A DNA stretch of 64,000 nt from Glandiceps talaboti. Taxonomy: Eukaryota > Hemichordata > Enteropneusta > Spengelidae. The notes beneath the pieces are model-generated. The model was not told the DNA's origin and searched no databases. It worked only from the letters and a program-made list of their open reading frames with translations. Location: contig NC_135560.1 of the NCBI RefSeq assembly GCF_964340395.1, positions 15,326,098-15,390,097 on the forward strand, given 5' to 3'. Position 1 is the stretch's first letter; the number at the start of each line of letters is the position of its first letter. Positions 1 to 19,824 of this stretch are shown here, piece by piece. Position numbers and translations under genes: made by a program.

Positions 1-89
1 ATTGAGGAAATTGATAAAGGAATTTGCAATTTAGTTCAATCATTAATATTTCAAAATGTTGCAAAGCATTATAAGGTTTGGTAAAACGT

Positions 90-8456
<8,367 letters not shown>

Positions 8457-10178
8457 GACAGATATATATGCTTGGTCAAATTGGTATGTATACAGTATAC
8501 TTCCAATACCAACCGTTATACCAAAAGAATACAGTTTAAAGTGCAGGGTCCAGTAAGGATACCACACAATTATCACCTTTGCAAAACAATGATTGGATGA
8601 CCTGATAACGAGACGAAGGTTCCGTTTATTACTAGAGCGGCCAAAAAGTCATCAGTGGTATAAGATTGAAAACTTCAAGCAGTATATAGTTAGAGTGAGA
8701 CAGCTTACTCTGACTAATTTGACATTGCAAATTACATGACTAGACTACCTCTGCATCTTCTCTCTAACCTTGTATTCATGTTATCACAATGTTGACGACA
8801 TTGAAACAGAGAAGCTAGGTGCAACTATCATTAGAGCTGCGATAGCTAGGATTCATTTTGAATTTCATTCACAAAAATAATAACTTTCAAGTATATGACA
8901 AGCTAGGGGAACGTTTTAGTCCAACTTCGACAATATGTGTGGTATTTCTATTTAAGTCATGCACGTGGACCCCGTGGACATTGCCCGGGTCATCAATACA
9001 AATAATCGATGCAACTTGAGATATTAAACAAACATTTTTGGGTAGGTATGGAGTTTACAAGTCATATGACTAAATCGATGGCACTCGGGTCATACACGAG
9101 ATACAATGTTGCTCATCACAGACCCTACTCGGTGATCGGAGCTGTTGTTACGCGAATCCGAATGCTGACGTACATGCTGGCTGCCAGGCACAACGCACAC
9201 AACAACAATGCAAAACAACACAATAGGTTGCATAATGATGATTACATGCATTGTAAAAGTGATGAATGTTTTGTACACCGCCGTAGGGGGCGGGGTGGAG
9301 GGGTTTCGGGAGTGGTGGCCGATTATATTATCCCTGATAACATGATTTAATGTTATGATCTATGGAGTTTCCGGATTTGACAAGTCTGGAAACTTAGAGT
9401 CATAAACGGTTAGAAACTTAAAGCAAAGTTAACGGGTAGCAACGTTGCTCTGCAGCTGCTCGTAGTAACGTATGGTAGATATTAAAATACATCGACGGGA
9501 GCGCTCCTATCATCCCTCGTTTATGAAAAACGGAATGAGAAGAGCGCCCCCCGGGGGGGGGGGGGTGATCTTTCAGTTTATACCCCATGATTATAACTAT
9601 GATCCACGTCGTGACATTTTAATCATTTTTCATGTTGAAAGTTTTATTCTTATGGGGAAGTTGTAAGCGTTTATTTAAATACTTCCTTCGTGGTTGTATA
9701 AACGTTCCGAAACTCGAAAAGGATATATTGGATGTAGCAAAGCAGAACAAGAGGTTTTGAAGTACCGAGGGCTTGTCTGAGTTGCCATAGTGAACAAATA
9801 TATTTTTTTTCATGTTTTACATATTTGCGTCATATCTTTTACATTTACCATTACAAACCAGGTAACTAACCCAACCTCAACCTCGGTTAATAGATTACAT
9901 TACGTAAAACAGTTATAACTTATCATCTTATGCAACTTTTTTTCAGACAATTTCATCATTCCAAATATCATAATATGAGTGACTTACACGATAGTCAGGC
10001 AAATTGCTTTGCTCTCCGGACACAGTGTCTGCTTATTACAACTGTTACCATATATTGCGAGCGAGAAAATTTCAAATACGGAACTATCCGGGCCGATGAC
10101 ACAGTACAAGCTGACAAGCGACTTCCCGGTTCAACTTTAATTTTATCGTCTTGCTTTTATCGCTAAAGAAAAACAACA
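8457..10178. promoter_or_regulatory. Divergent intergenic interval between the Ntn-hydrolase gene and CLN6
   Basis: The start codons of the two genes face away from each other across about 1.73 kb, so both promoters must lie here unless untranslated exons intervene. Visible features are a C-run/G-run palindrome at 9546-9566, a G-rich patch near 9283-9316 and a CpG-richer end toward CLN6. No convincing coding exon was seen. Confidence 0.5.
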
Positions 10179-10190
10179 CGCGCACGCGCA
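10179..10190 (+). promoter_or_regulatory. NRF1-type motif abutting the first CLN6 ATG
   Basis: CGCGCACGCGCA fits the NRF1/ewg consensus YGCGCAYGCGCR exactly and ends one base before the ATG at 10191. Such sites usually sit at or just upstream of transcription starts, which raises the possibility that the translation start is the next in-frame ATG at 10317. Confidence 0.45.
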
Positions 10191-13100
10191 ATGGGGACGA
10201 CCTTAGATGAGCCAATTACATTGCAAAGCGAAAGCGAGGCGAAGGGAATCACAGAGCAGCCGAGCCAGCTGATTCAACGCGTGTGTACATGTGCTTGTAA
10301 AATAATATTTCAAAACATGCCTTCAAAACTTCGTCCGAGAAAACCGATTGGAGTGCCAGACAAACCAAAAAGCCAAAGTAACGCTCCGGAACGCATCTCA
10401 GAAATCGATTCGACCAGCGGGTATGTTATGCATGCATTGTTCGGTAACAAACGTACGCTATCCACCGTGTACTATTATTAGTCTGTAGATATGTCCTGCT
10501 TGCTGACGGTGCACGGGTCTAGATTACTGACATGACCCTCAACACCGACTTACTCCGTATGTAAGCAGGACTAGTCTGTAGACTGTGGTCCTCCTTCATT
10601 CGCTTGCAGATACTCTATTATTATGGTACTCTCATCACACCATGAATATATTTGAATGTATGGTATACCATGATGCTCACACACAAATTGTTCTATCCAG
10701 GCATACAACTTTTCACTGAGATTATAATTATATCGATAATATCGCCACTAATCATACAATCTTGACCCAAATATTTTGATGGAACATGAACCCTTCTACC
10801 TCAGTGGGTCACCAGTTGTCAAACTAGCAACAGTGGCATCATGCTGGAGTTTATCACTGTCAGTGTATGGCAGTGATACACTAATCAATAAATAATTAAT
10901 TAGTTTTTTATCATCATAATTTAAATATGCAATGTCTATTTCTCAATCCTTGGCAAACGTATTAGAATGTTGTAATATGCTTTGTGGTGGTGGTGGTGGT
11001 GGTGGTGGTGGGGGCACTTTATTAAAAAATTTCCAAGTCATATTTGAACTGGATCTGGTTACAGATTACACAAAATTGGTACCTTCATTCTTCTTATTAG
11101 AGAAAAAACTCATGACATAAATATGAAGTCCATCTTTGCGTAATTGCCATGTGTAACTGTATGTTCATTTCAAGAAGAGTTCCCCTAAAATTCTTCCAGA
11201 AATACATCTGTAGTTTAGTACCAGGAAAACTATGTATTACATTACTTGTCAGTAAGTTAACACGAGATGGTACATGTACAGTACATGCAGTTAACTTTAA
11301 ATGCATTTTGCTATTAATTAATCTCTCAGCCCAGGAAGCGGAACAAGTTTTAGCTCCAGTGATGAGAGTAAATCAGAGAAGGAATCAGTACAGAGGGAAC
11401 GAAAAAGAAAACTGACCAAGAAACAAGTCATACCTGCTGGTACTTTCCACACCTATATATGGGTGACATTAATCCTAGCATTTTGGATCCTAGATATCGG
11501 TGTTCATCTACTTAAGGTAAGAACTTGATTCTAGAATATTGACTTGTCACATTGGTCAAGTGAGCTAGTAATCGCGTAAAGCTGGTATGCAAACACAGTT
11601 TGAATTTGATTGCATTTGTACAATGTTTTTGATAGGTTCATACTAAACTTAAAATACTGCTACCCACATTGTCAGATAATTTTTTTGGGGAATATTCTCA
11701 AACTTCCATCAATATCTTGTCAGCATTACCAGATTGTACTATACTTGTATGTACATGTATGTGGCATTGTTACAAATGTAAATTGTTATTATTGTGTATA
11801 AATATCACCTTTCAAATACCACATCCAAATATCATTCATTCATTTCACCAGACAGAGATACGTGTGTATATGTACATTGTACTTGATATGGTTATGATAT
11901 AACTATGTGGATGGTTTGTTGTTTTTTCAGATCCAATTCCCTATTGAGTTATCCTCCTTCTCCAAGGCAACAGTAGTTGATTGGATGTATATTTCGTATT
12001 CATTTGTTGTGCCATTTTGTTTCTACAAGGTAAGAATATAATATAGTTACATGTACACAACTATTATAAGCGATTTTGTTTTAGATTGCAAATAGTATTA
12101 AATGTATCAAGATCATAAAGTTTCATGTTAAGACAGACACAATAAAGATAACACACAGACATCTCTTACACGGTGTTTTCTCTCTATTTATAACAAAAAA
12201 ATGTAACAAAATACAGATCATACATTGTGTAAGAGATGTTTGTGTTATCTTTATTGTGTCTATCTCAACATGAAACCTTGTGATCAGTCTCACTGATCTT
12301 GATACATTTTCAAACTAAAACGAAATCTCCTGTAATGATTTATATGTTCAAGTCTAACTGAACTGAAGGCTATGGAGAGAAACCTTAGTTTAGATAATAC
12401 AGCCCTATTTAGTGTAATCCATGAATCATACAATGTAGTTAGATCACTGTGCTGAACTTGTGTTACACACAATAACTGAGAAAAGTTGACACATTTTCCA
12501 TTGTATATCCATGTGAAGCCAGGGCTATGAGGACATGCATTAATTAACTTTTCTTTATACAGGGATGAATAACTTTGAGTCAGAAAAGTTTGATGTCTGT
12601 GTACTAATATGTGATCATGTCACACAATGTTACTGCAACCATCCTGACATAATTTGTAAATGTAGAACACTATATATAAACCTGTCTTGTAGCCCCATAT
12701 CAAACCATTATGTGTTGGTGATATCAGTCTGTTTAATTGATATCAGTCTGTTTAATTTGTGACAAAGCCTTTTCATTTTGATGCAAGTGTGGTCTATTTT
12801 GTATTTGTTTACTTCATTATCATCTTGAAACCATTACAAATAACATAGGGGCACAAAGTGTTCATTCATATCATATGATATTTCTGAGAAATAACCAAAC
12901 TTGAGATCAATGCCCTCAATGGTGAATTGCTAGCGTTGGAATCCTTTTGTTTTTCTCATTTCCATCAGCTATGACAAGTTCTCGAAGCAGAGGCTTTGCT
13001 CCCTATGGTGGATCAGCTAAAGTGTAACCTTTTGTTGTTCCTTCTTCTCATTTTCATTAGCTATGGGAAAGTTCTCCAAGCAGGATTTCTTCTACCGTAA

Positions 13101-16100
13101 TGTTGCCAGCTTTAGTTGTGCTTACAATAGGTGCTTGCATGCAGACAGTAATAGGAACTGTCACAAGAAGACTTCAAGCGTTTGGCTATGACAGTGAATG
13201 GTCTGTGGGAGAAAATTCAGTAATGCAGTTTGTAAAACCAACGCAATTAGTGAGTACATGTACTTTGTATCCCATTCATAACTAGTCTGGACGATGCAAC
13301 AATCGTGCCACATTGTGCCATAGCCATAGGGTTGGAAGGGTTAACAGGAGCACCAACAATAGCAAATCTTTCAGTCTATCATAGATCTTGCAGTGTTATA
13401 TAGTTAACAAGAAATGTGCGCAGAATTATTTTGTATTTCCTTCTATTTACAGGTAGATGTATTTGAAATGTTGATAACCTTAGGATTGAATTCAGGATTT
13501 CATCTTTGGTAAGTAAAAATGATATTATGTACATAAACAGTTGTAATTACGTACATGTACATTTGTAGTGCATTTCATGATCACTTTTGGTAACTAGGGG
13601 TCAATATTTAATGGAATGGCATGCTGACATTACTCCCATTACAGCCCATGTAGCCGTGCCTCTGATCTGAACATTGTTTTACCAGTCAGTGGTGGACAAT
13701 TAAAACTGGCTTTGTAAAGCATTGTATACCAGATGACTAACTTTTACAGACATAAACAAACTGATAAATGACTCACTTGAATTTATATCAGAGGCACCTG
13801 GGACTTGTTTTTGTATTAATGTATGTTAGTTTGACAGTGTGATAAGGGGATGACTTTTTTTGCAACTTTAATTTTAAAGCGAGTTTTAATTGTCTAATAC
13901 TGATACAAACAACATGCTGATCAGTGGCATCTCTAGACAAGTGCTGCAAGTGTTGTATATCAGTATATAGTACCCTGGTAGTTGAGCCTTTGGTTTTCTA
14001 GGACAGACCCATAGAAACTAAAACTATTGTCGCATCATATGGTTACAACAGTGATAAGCTATTGAAATGATGTTGGTTTAATTATAGTCTTAGTATAGTA
14101 GGGATGTGTCTCTGAAAACTAGTTTATTTAGAGTAAAATAAACTTGAAGTGCTGTTTTGGAACTTCAGATGGCAGGGCTCGAAATTCGTTTTTTTTCTTG
14201 GTAGCCCAGGTGGGCTACCATCTTTTAAATTTGGTAGCCCGAGAGCAATGACTGGTAGCCCATATGCATGCATTCCTAAATTAATGGTGTCTGTGATATA
14301 TGTAACTATATGATGTATTGAATTCGATGATTGATTGAATAACTTAAGAGTCACGTTAACACGTTATTTGTGTGTATTTCATGCCATATTTGACATTGGG
14401 GATGCAATTTTTTGCATGTACATGTATGCGTCTCTGGGGACGTGTCATAAAGAGGGACCGTATGAGGCTTACTGTTACAACGTACGGTTATCATCGCAAT
14501 GAAGAAAATTCATGTAGTCGCAGTTCGTACTTGTAACTATTATCTAAATCTCTTGGTGCAGTGAGACCTGTAAAATTTGAATATGATTCAACGTATGGAA
14601 AACGTATAAACAGTTTCATAAGCCCCATGGCCATTTCCTGATGTGGAGACTACGTCTTGGGTAGTTTAGAAACTATGTGCTGTTATCATTATCTATCCAC
14701 GTGATTGGTTACTTATTAACAGACGGGTTAGACAGGATTTGTATTCATACATGATGGCCATTACGGCAAAGCCCCTTCCATTCATGGGCGAAGAGATAAT
14801 CAAACAGAGTCTAAGACCACATCAGCAGACGGTCCATGCTGAAAACTCCACTCAGATAAATTCAAATCATCATGTCACCATTTCATTCTCACTAAAACTT
14901 CAACTTTCTTTTGAGCTTTGCTACTACTACTAGATCGAATGCATTACGTGAATTTACCATTCACCACTGCATGCTCTCAGGGGTTGCGTGAGCGTGGTTT
15001 ACACACGGAATGTTTTAGGCATCGTTCAAGAATAAACGAATCTGTAGGTGTATACCAAGTTAACAGTTCTCATCAGCATAAAATTTTATCAAACACCATT
15101 ACAACCGTGTCTCTGTCAAGTTGAAAGTTAAAGCTGTCATTAATGTTATGGAATTTAGTTACTGCAGCAGTGCTGTACCGAGAGTGTACTGTACTCCGAC
15201 TCCGAGAAGAATCGGAAGGGCCCGGGCCGGAGAGCAGATTTCCAAAGAGTGATTACCATGGGAAATTGAAAGTACAGAAAGATAACATTAAATCGCTATA
15301 CAGAATATTGTTGCATATAAATGTTTTGTTGTGACATTTTTGAAGTACAAGCTGTGTATACGATGAACGGAAGAATGACGTGTACAGTGTACATGTATTT
15401 CGTGTACATTTGATATACATCATGTAGTGTGGATGTAAATTTGGAAAAGACGCACAGATTTTGACGCTAATTTTGGCGAGAACACGTCCCACAGGACTGC
15501 GACCTCGGAGGCCCCCGGCCCGGGAAGGTGTCGGAGTCAGGGTGTCACAGTTTCATTCAAAACTTAGTAGCCCAATTGGGCTACCACTCACATAATTTGG
15601 TAGCCCAGAGACAAACATTGGTAGTCTGTGGACGCGGGACTACCGCGAATTTCGAGCCCTGGATGGTTACACCATGTTGATCATAGTGTGATTAGAATCG
15701 CAAAACAGAGGAACCACTATCACCTACTTGGGCACTGATCTACCACATTGAAGAATGTTACATTAAGTTTGCATTTATCTTAGTAAACTGAAGGCTGGAT
15801 TACCAGTGTCATATATATGTAGACTGGCAAAGTTTGGGTATTTGGGTAGGAGGAGGTTGTATAGAACTTATCAATGTCAGAGATGTTTTACATGAGTTTT
15901 GGACTTCAATCTTTACTAATATTTTGGGTGAGCAAAAATGCACAATTCTAGCCAATCTTTCATAGATGACCAGTCATACCCCAAACAATATTCATATGAG
16001 GAGCACTCAGTGATGAGCTACATGTATGCTTTGTGTGAAAATCTGCTGTCATTGTATAACAGTTAAATAACTTTCATCTCTCATCCTACATGTACAGGTG

Positions 16101-17972
16101 GATATCCTTTCTCTTGACGTTATTGTTTTATTTCTTTGGCTGTTTTATCAAGAAGACTTCAAAACTGCCAGAAGGCATACAACAGCTGAGACAAACAAGC
16201 TGGTCCATGCTACCTCTATTTGCTGTATATTTTTGGTAAGTTATATACACATTATGGAACTTGATTAACGTGGCCATATGAAAGGGGATTTGGTGTTTAC
16301 TTTGGATTTTTATTTTATAAAACAATTTTATCATGGCTTCCCACTTGAAAAATCAATGCGAAACAACATATGCCAAGTCCTTGTTTGTAACTCAATACAT
16401 TGCAATAGACTGTACAATAACAATAATTTACATATATTTTAGCTTTTTTACAAGATACTAGTATTGAACAACAAACACAGACTTGATCTATGCAGATTCA
16501 CATTGATTTATCAAGTAGGAGCCATGATAAAAATTTTGTATGAATTATAAATCCAAAACTAAAATACCAAATCCTCATCGATATGGCCACTTTAAGTCAA
16601 CACCACACCTCAATTAGTTGTAGTTTCAGTTATGTTGTTGGTAGACCCCAAGTAATTCTGTAGTTCCTTCTTATTCTTCAAATTATTTCTGTAAAACAAA
16701 ATTTTGATCTACACATATCAATGTTGGTACCTGATATGGTAAATATTCCTAAAGGTGTTTATTCATATTGTTAGCATGTGAAAACTACCCAGCAAAACCC
16801 TTTGATTATTACTTCATAAGGATAATAGTAATAGTATATATTTATGAAATGCTTTCCACAATAAATGTTGTCATCATAGCACTGAACAGAAATTACACCT
16901 GGCACAAAGCTATATTAACACAACGACCTCGTATAACCTCCTTTTAAAAGCACACAATCCATTGTATCCTCCGTAAGTGCATAAGGTTAAATCATTCAGA
17001 TAGCACCCTCTACCCAACAATTAAGTTGACTAGGGCATAATTGTGGTCCAAATCTTGACGAATGACTTTAGACATTCAAGAACAAATAGCAGTGGCCCCA
17101 ACCATAGACCCTCAACCAGCAAATTGCAGGTTCCATGCTGGGTGGTCTAACTATTCGATCATGTTGACTCATTGTCAGGTCACAACTAGATTGGTTACAG
17201 GTGGTTCTGATAAAAAAAATCACTGATTCAGAATATAATTGAAGTTGTCAAATCACCACAATCTAAACTTTGACATAGCTGGCCAAGACATTCTACATGG
17301 CACTCCCTTGGTACATCCCATACCTCAGCCAATGCTTTGTGAACGTCAATATTATCGGAAATTTGTTATTTTCTGAAACACACTGGGTCCTGAGTATTTA
17401 TGTTATGAAACACAAGAGTAACACATTAATGATTTCTAGCATATTGCAATTGTCAGTCCCGAGTACTTTCATGTACTGTCCCATTTTTCCTAACATTAAT
17501 ATCATCAGCATATCAGTGCAGTAAGGCCTTATCTGCTGTACAGTTTTATAGCAGATATGACATTCTGAGGCTTTGTTACTAATGATACTATTCTTGTATT
17601 GTCAGGTACATGGTATCTCAGTATCAGCTTCTCACACCCTTCTTACTCACACTCTTCGTTATGCTGGTCTACCAATTATTTCAACAATCATTGCACAGAA
17701 TTACTGATGAGAATGGTCAGTTCCTCCTTCAAAGTATGGGCATTGCTGTTGTCTTTCTTGTCACATGGAAGTGGTTACTATGTCGAGATGAAGCATTGAG
17801 TGAATTGTATCCTGGCATTTTTGGAATCCCCAAACCATGGACATATGTAAGAATGTACATTCATAATGACATTGGACACCTCAGGGATGTGATCAGGAAT
17901 GAACCAATGGAGACAACTGCTGAGGCGTCTTCTCCAATACTCTCAGTAACAATACCAACATCAAACCAATGA
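10191..17972 (+). CDS. CLN6: CLN6 transmembrane ER protein ortholog, 7 exons
   Basis: Exons: 10191-10420, 11330-11516, 11931-12029, 13061-13249, 13453-13508, 16098-16235, 17606-17972. All junctions are GT-AG and in phase, giving 421 codons plus TGA. Identity comes from co-linear matches to vertebrate CLN6: FPIEL...VVDWMYISYSFVVPF (exon 3), ESSPSRISS and GYDSEWSVGEN (exon 4), WWISFLLTLLFYFFGCF (exon 6), WYMVSQYQLLTPFLLTLF, and a C-terminal LYPGIFGIPKPWTYVRMYIH (exon 7). About seven hydrophobic segments are visible, as in the family. CLN6 is an ER membrane protein that, with CLN8, promotes export of lysosomal enzymes; loss causes a neuronal ceroid lipofuscinosis. The N-terminus is longer than in human (311 residues). 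Starting at Met43 (10317) would give 379 residues. Residues 43-125 are rich in Lys, Arg and Ser and look cytosolic. Confidence 0.92.
10981..11013. repeat. (GGT)n / poly-G tract
   Basis: Trinucleotide GGT run ending in a G homopolymer, in CLN6 intron 1. Confidence 0.85.
12071..12328. repeat. Foldback element in CLN6 intron 3
   Basis: Left arm 12071-12175 and right arm 12220-12328 are imperfect reverse complements. Shared blocks include GACACAATAAAGATAACACA, CATCTCTTACAC and ATGTATCAAGATCA, with a short AT-rich loop. The RNA would form a hairpin of about 100 bp. No coding frame. Confidence 0.75.
12942..13000 (+). other. Decoy copy of the CLN6 exon 4 acceptor region
   Basis: This stretch (CATTTCCATCAG|CTATGACAAGTTCTC...AAGCAG) is a near-duplicate of the true acceptor and exon start at 13048-13083 (CATTTTCATTAG|CTATGGGAAAGTTCTCC). 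The two acceptors are 92 bases apart. Splicing to the upstream copy would read CTA then TGA, an immediate in-frame stop. Confidence 0.7.
14173..15661. mobile_element. hAT-like non-autonomous DNA transposon (1.49 kb)
   Basis: The element has 16-bp perfect terminal inverted repeats CAGGGCTCGAAATTCG at 14173-14188 and 15646-15661, flanked by a 5-bp direct duplication GATGG (14168-14172 and 15662-15666). Subterminal blocks at both ends repeat GGTAGCCC and its complement. CAGGG-type termini are common in hAT elements; a 5-bp target duplication is known for some hAT lineages, but 8 bp is usual. Open frames inside are short and show no recognisable transposase, so it is probably mobilised in trans. 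It occupies CLN6 intron 5 (13509-16097). Confidence 0.8.
16261..16600. repeat. Foldback element, family B, CLN6 intron 6
   Basis: Arms of about 160 bp (16261-16425 and 16440-16600) are imperfect reverse complements sharing GTGGCCATAT, GGATTTGGT, TTTTATCATGGCT and AATCAATG. A partial relative is at 2105-2345. No coding frame. Confidence 0.75.
16840..17060 (+). repeat. SINE-like dispersed repeat, copy 2 (diverged)
   Basis: The order CTTTCCACAAT ... CACAACGACCTCGTATAACCT ... CACAATCCATTGTATCC ... AAGTTGACTAGGG parallels the copy at 6430-6660. It lies in CLN6 intron 6. Confidence 0.45.
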
Positions 17973-18080
17973 TAAATACACTGCTGTTTCAGAATTTACA
18001 ACAGCAATTTGTTGGCGACAGTGTTTCAGTGGTAACTTTGATTTGTGTAAAATGAGTACTACGTGTACAGTAGACCAGTT

Positions 18081-18574
18081 AACCTGAAGTCAATCTGATT
18101 AAAATCTGATGTGGTGAAAGTGGCTAGATGTCTTTATTTACCTCTATTTCCATTGTTTTGTGTCGTTTGTTTTGTTCCCGATGATCCCCACCTTCCCACA
18201 TCTGACCCTGTGTAATAGAAAATCTTGTTTGAATCTCAAGGCTCTTGAAAGGTTTCTTCAACCAATCAACATGCTTTCCAAATCGTGCGAAGAGACGATG
18301 TAGCCACCAATGGGTCGTATCGTCAATGCAATCTCCATGTGTGCATTTTTTTCTTCAATTTCTCAAGTGTGCGCAGCTGCCAACGTAACACTCATCCTGA
18401 TTGGCTACTCAAAAGCGCGATATTCAAATGAGATTTTGTATTACACAGGGTCAGATGTGGGAAAGCAGCGATCAACCAGAACAAAACAATCGACACAAAA
18501 CAGTGGAAACAGCAAATAAAAACATCTAGCCGTTTTGAACACATCAGATTTTAACCAGATTGACCTGAAATAGA
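18081..18574. repeat. Long foldback element directly 3' of CLN6
   Basis: Left arm about 18081-18275 and right arm about 18390-18574 are reverse complements at roughly 80% by eye. Shared blocks include AAAATCTGATGTG, GGCTAGATGT, TTTTGTGTCG and CCCACATCTGACCCTGTGTA. It starts about 110 bases after the CLN6 stop codon. The short open frame at 18310-18519 is inside it and looks spurious. Confidence 0.8.
18098..18103 (+). terminator. Candidate CLN6 polyadenylation signal ATTAAA
   Basis: ATTAAA occurs 126 bases after the CLN6 stop codon and is the first common signal hexamer I see. It lies within the left arm of the adjoining foldback element. A canonical AATAAA occurs only later, at about 18513, in the right arm. 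Confidence 0.35.
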
Positions 18575-19695
18575 ATGTCACCCTAATATCATACTACATT
18601 TTATTTATTTATTTTTCTTTTATTTATTACATTTGATTATTGGCTTTACATAGAGTCACAGGAAAAAATAATAACAATTATCACAATTATCATTATCATC
18701 CATATTTCCTCCAGCACCCACACATTTGTGTAATATTTTGCCATATCACACCCAGGCATATTTTGCCCAAATAAGGTCAGTTGTACAAATTGTTGAATTT
18801 TCTGCAAATAAGCAAAAAAAATATTTTCTAATGTATTTTAATTAAAGCTCAATAGGGTATATGATAAAACCCTTACTGATCGCATATGGGTTTTGCAGAC
18901 CTTGGTAGTATGATTTATGGACCCTCCCAAGGTCAGGCTCTAACGCCGCCGTACAACCTGAAAACATGTATCTGGTCCATAGTATTAAATGGCGTTCAGT
19001 GAAAGGTATTCACAATCAGGTGCCAAGCACCTCTACTTGCTTGCCACATTCATTGTCTGTGTAACAGAAATGTTACCGACATTCCTACATTCCTTTGTTT
19101 GATGAGCTACCTTTTAGTTGATTCCCACTCTTAAAAGGAATCCAATGTAACAATAGTACTTAAAAAGTTTTGATGAATCAGACATCGAAATGTAGCAATT
19201 TTAGTCTGATATTTATCAAGCCAGGTTAACTAGAAATGTCATCAGTGTTCCTCAGGGACCAAAAATAGCACCATAACAAAGAAACTGCAATAATGAAGAA
19301 AGTTGACCAATACAGACAAATGAATTACATGTAATTTGTGACCAGGTTACACATACATCACATACACAGACCATATACATTTGATTTGGTATAACTGCTT
19401 TACTCATAAATATGTTTAATGACTGTTTATATTTGTATTCATAATATTTTGACAATGTTGACATTGTAACATATTTTCAAATGATAGTGAGATCTATCGT
19501 CTAGACTGAAAGATTTGTTGTCATGGAAACACAACATTACTGTCAATTGTGAGTGATAGCTATGTGAAGTACCCATACTGATGAAGCTTTCATTGTATAG
19601 TCATGCTAGCCAAATACACAAACTACACAAAACCCTGATATTTAGTATCAGAAGGTTGTACCTTTCGTTTTACAATAGAACCTCACAATGGAAAG

Positions 19696-19824
19696 TAGGG
19701 CATACAGAAGTTATTCGGATAGTAGGGCATACAGAAGTTATTTTCGTAAGTGATGTGGTGTATTACTGCGGCCATACTTTTTTGTGAGTGATAGCAAGCT
19801 AAATACAGCAGAATACACCACATC
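19696..19824. repeat. 27-bp tandem duplication next to a perfect inverted repeat
   Basis: Two units beginning AGTAGGGCATACAGAAG lie head to tail, 27 bases apart. Just downstream GTGATGTGGTGTATT is perfectly inverted as AATACACCACATCAC with a 44-base loop. Confidence 0.75.

Noticed and set aside
18310-18519. 69-residue frame 3' of CLN6
   Set aside because: It lies within the foldback element and partly in its inverted arm; no splice or homology support.
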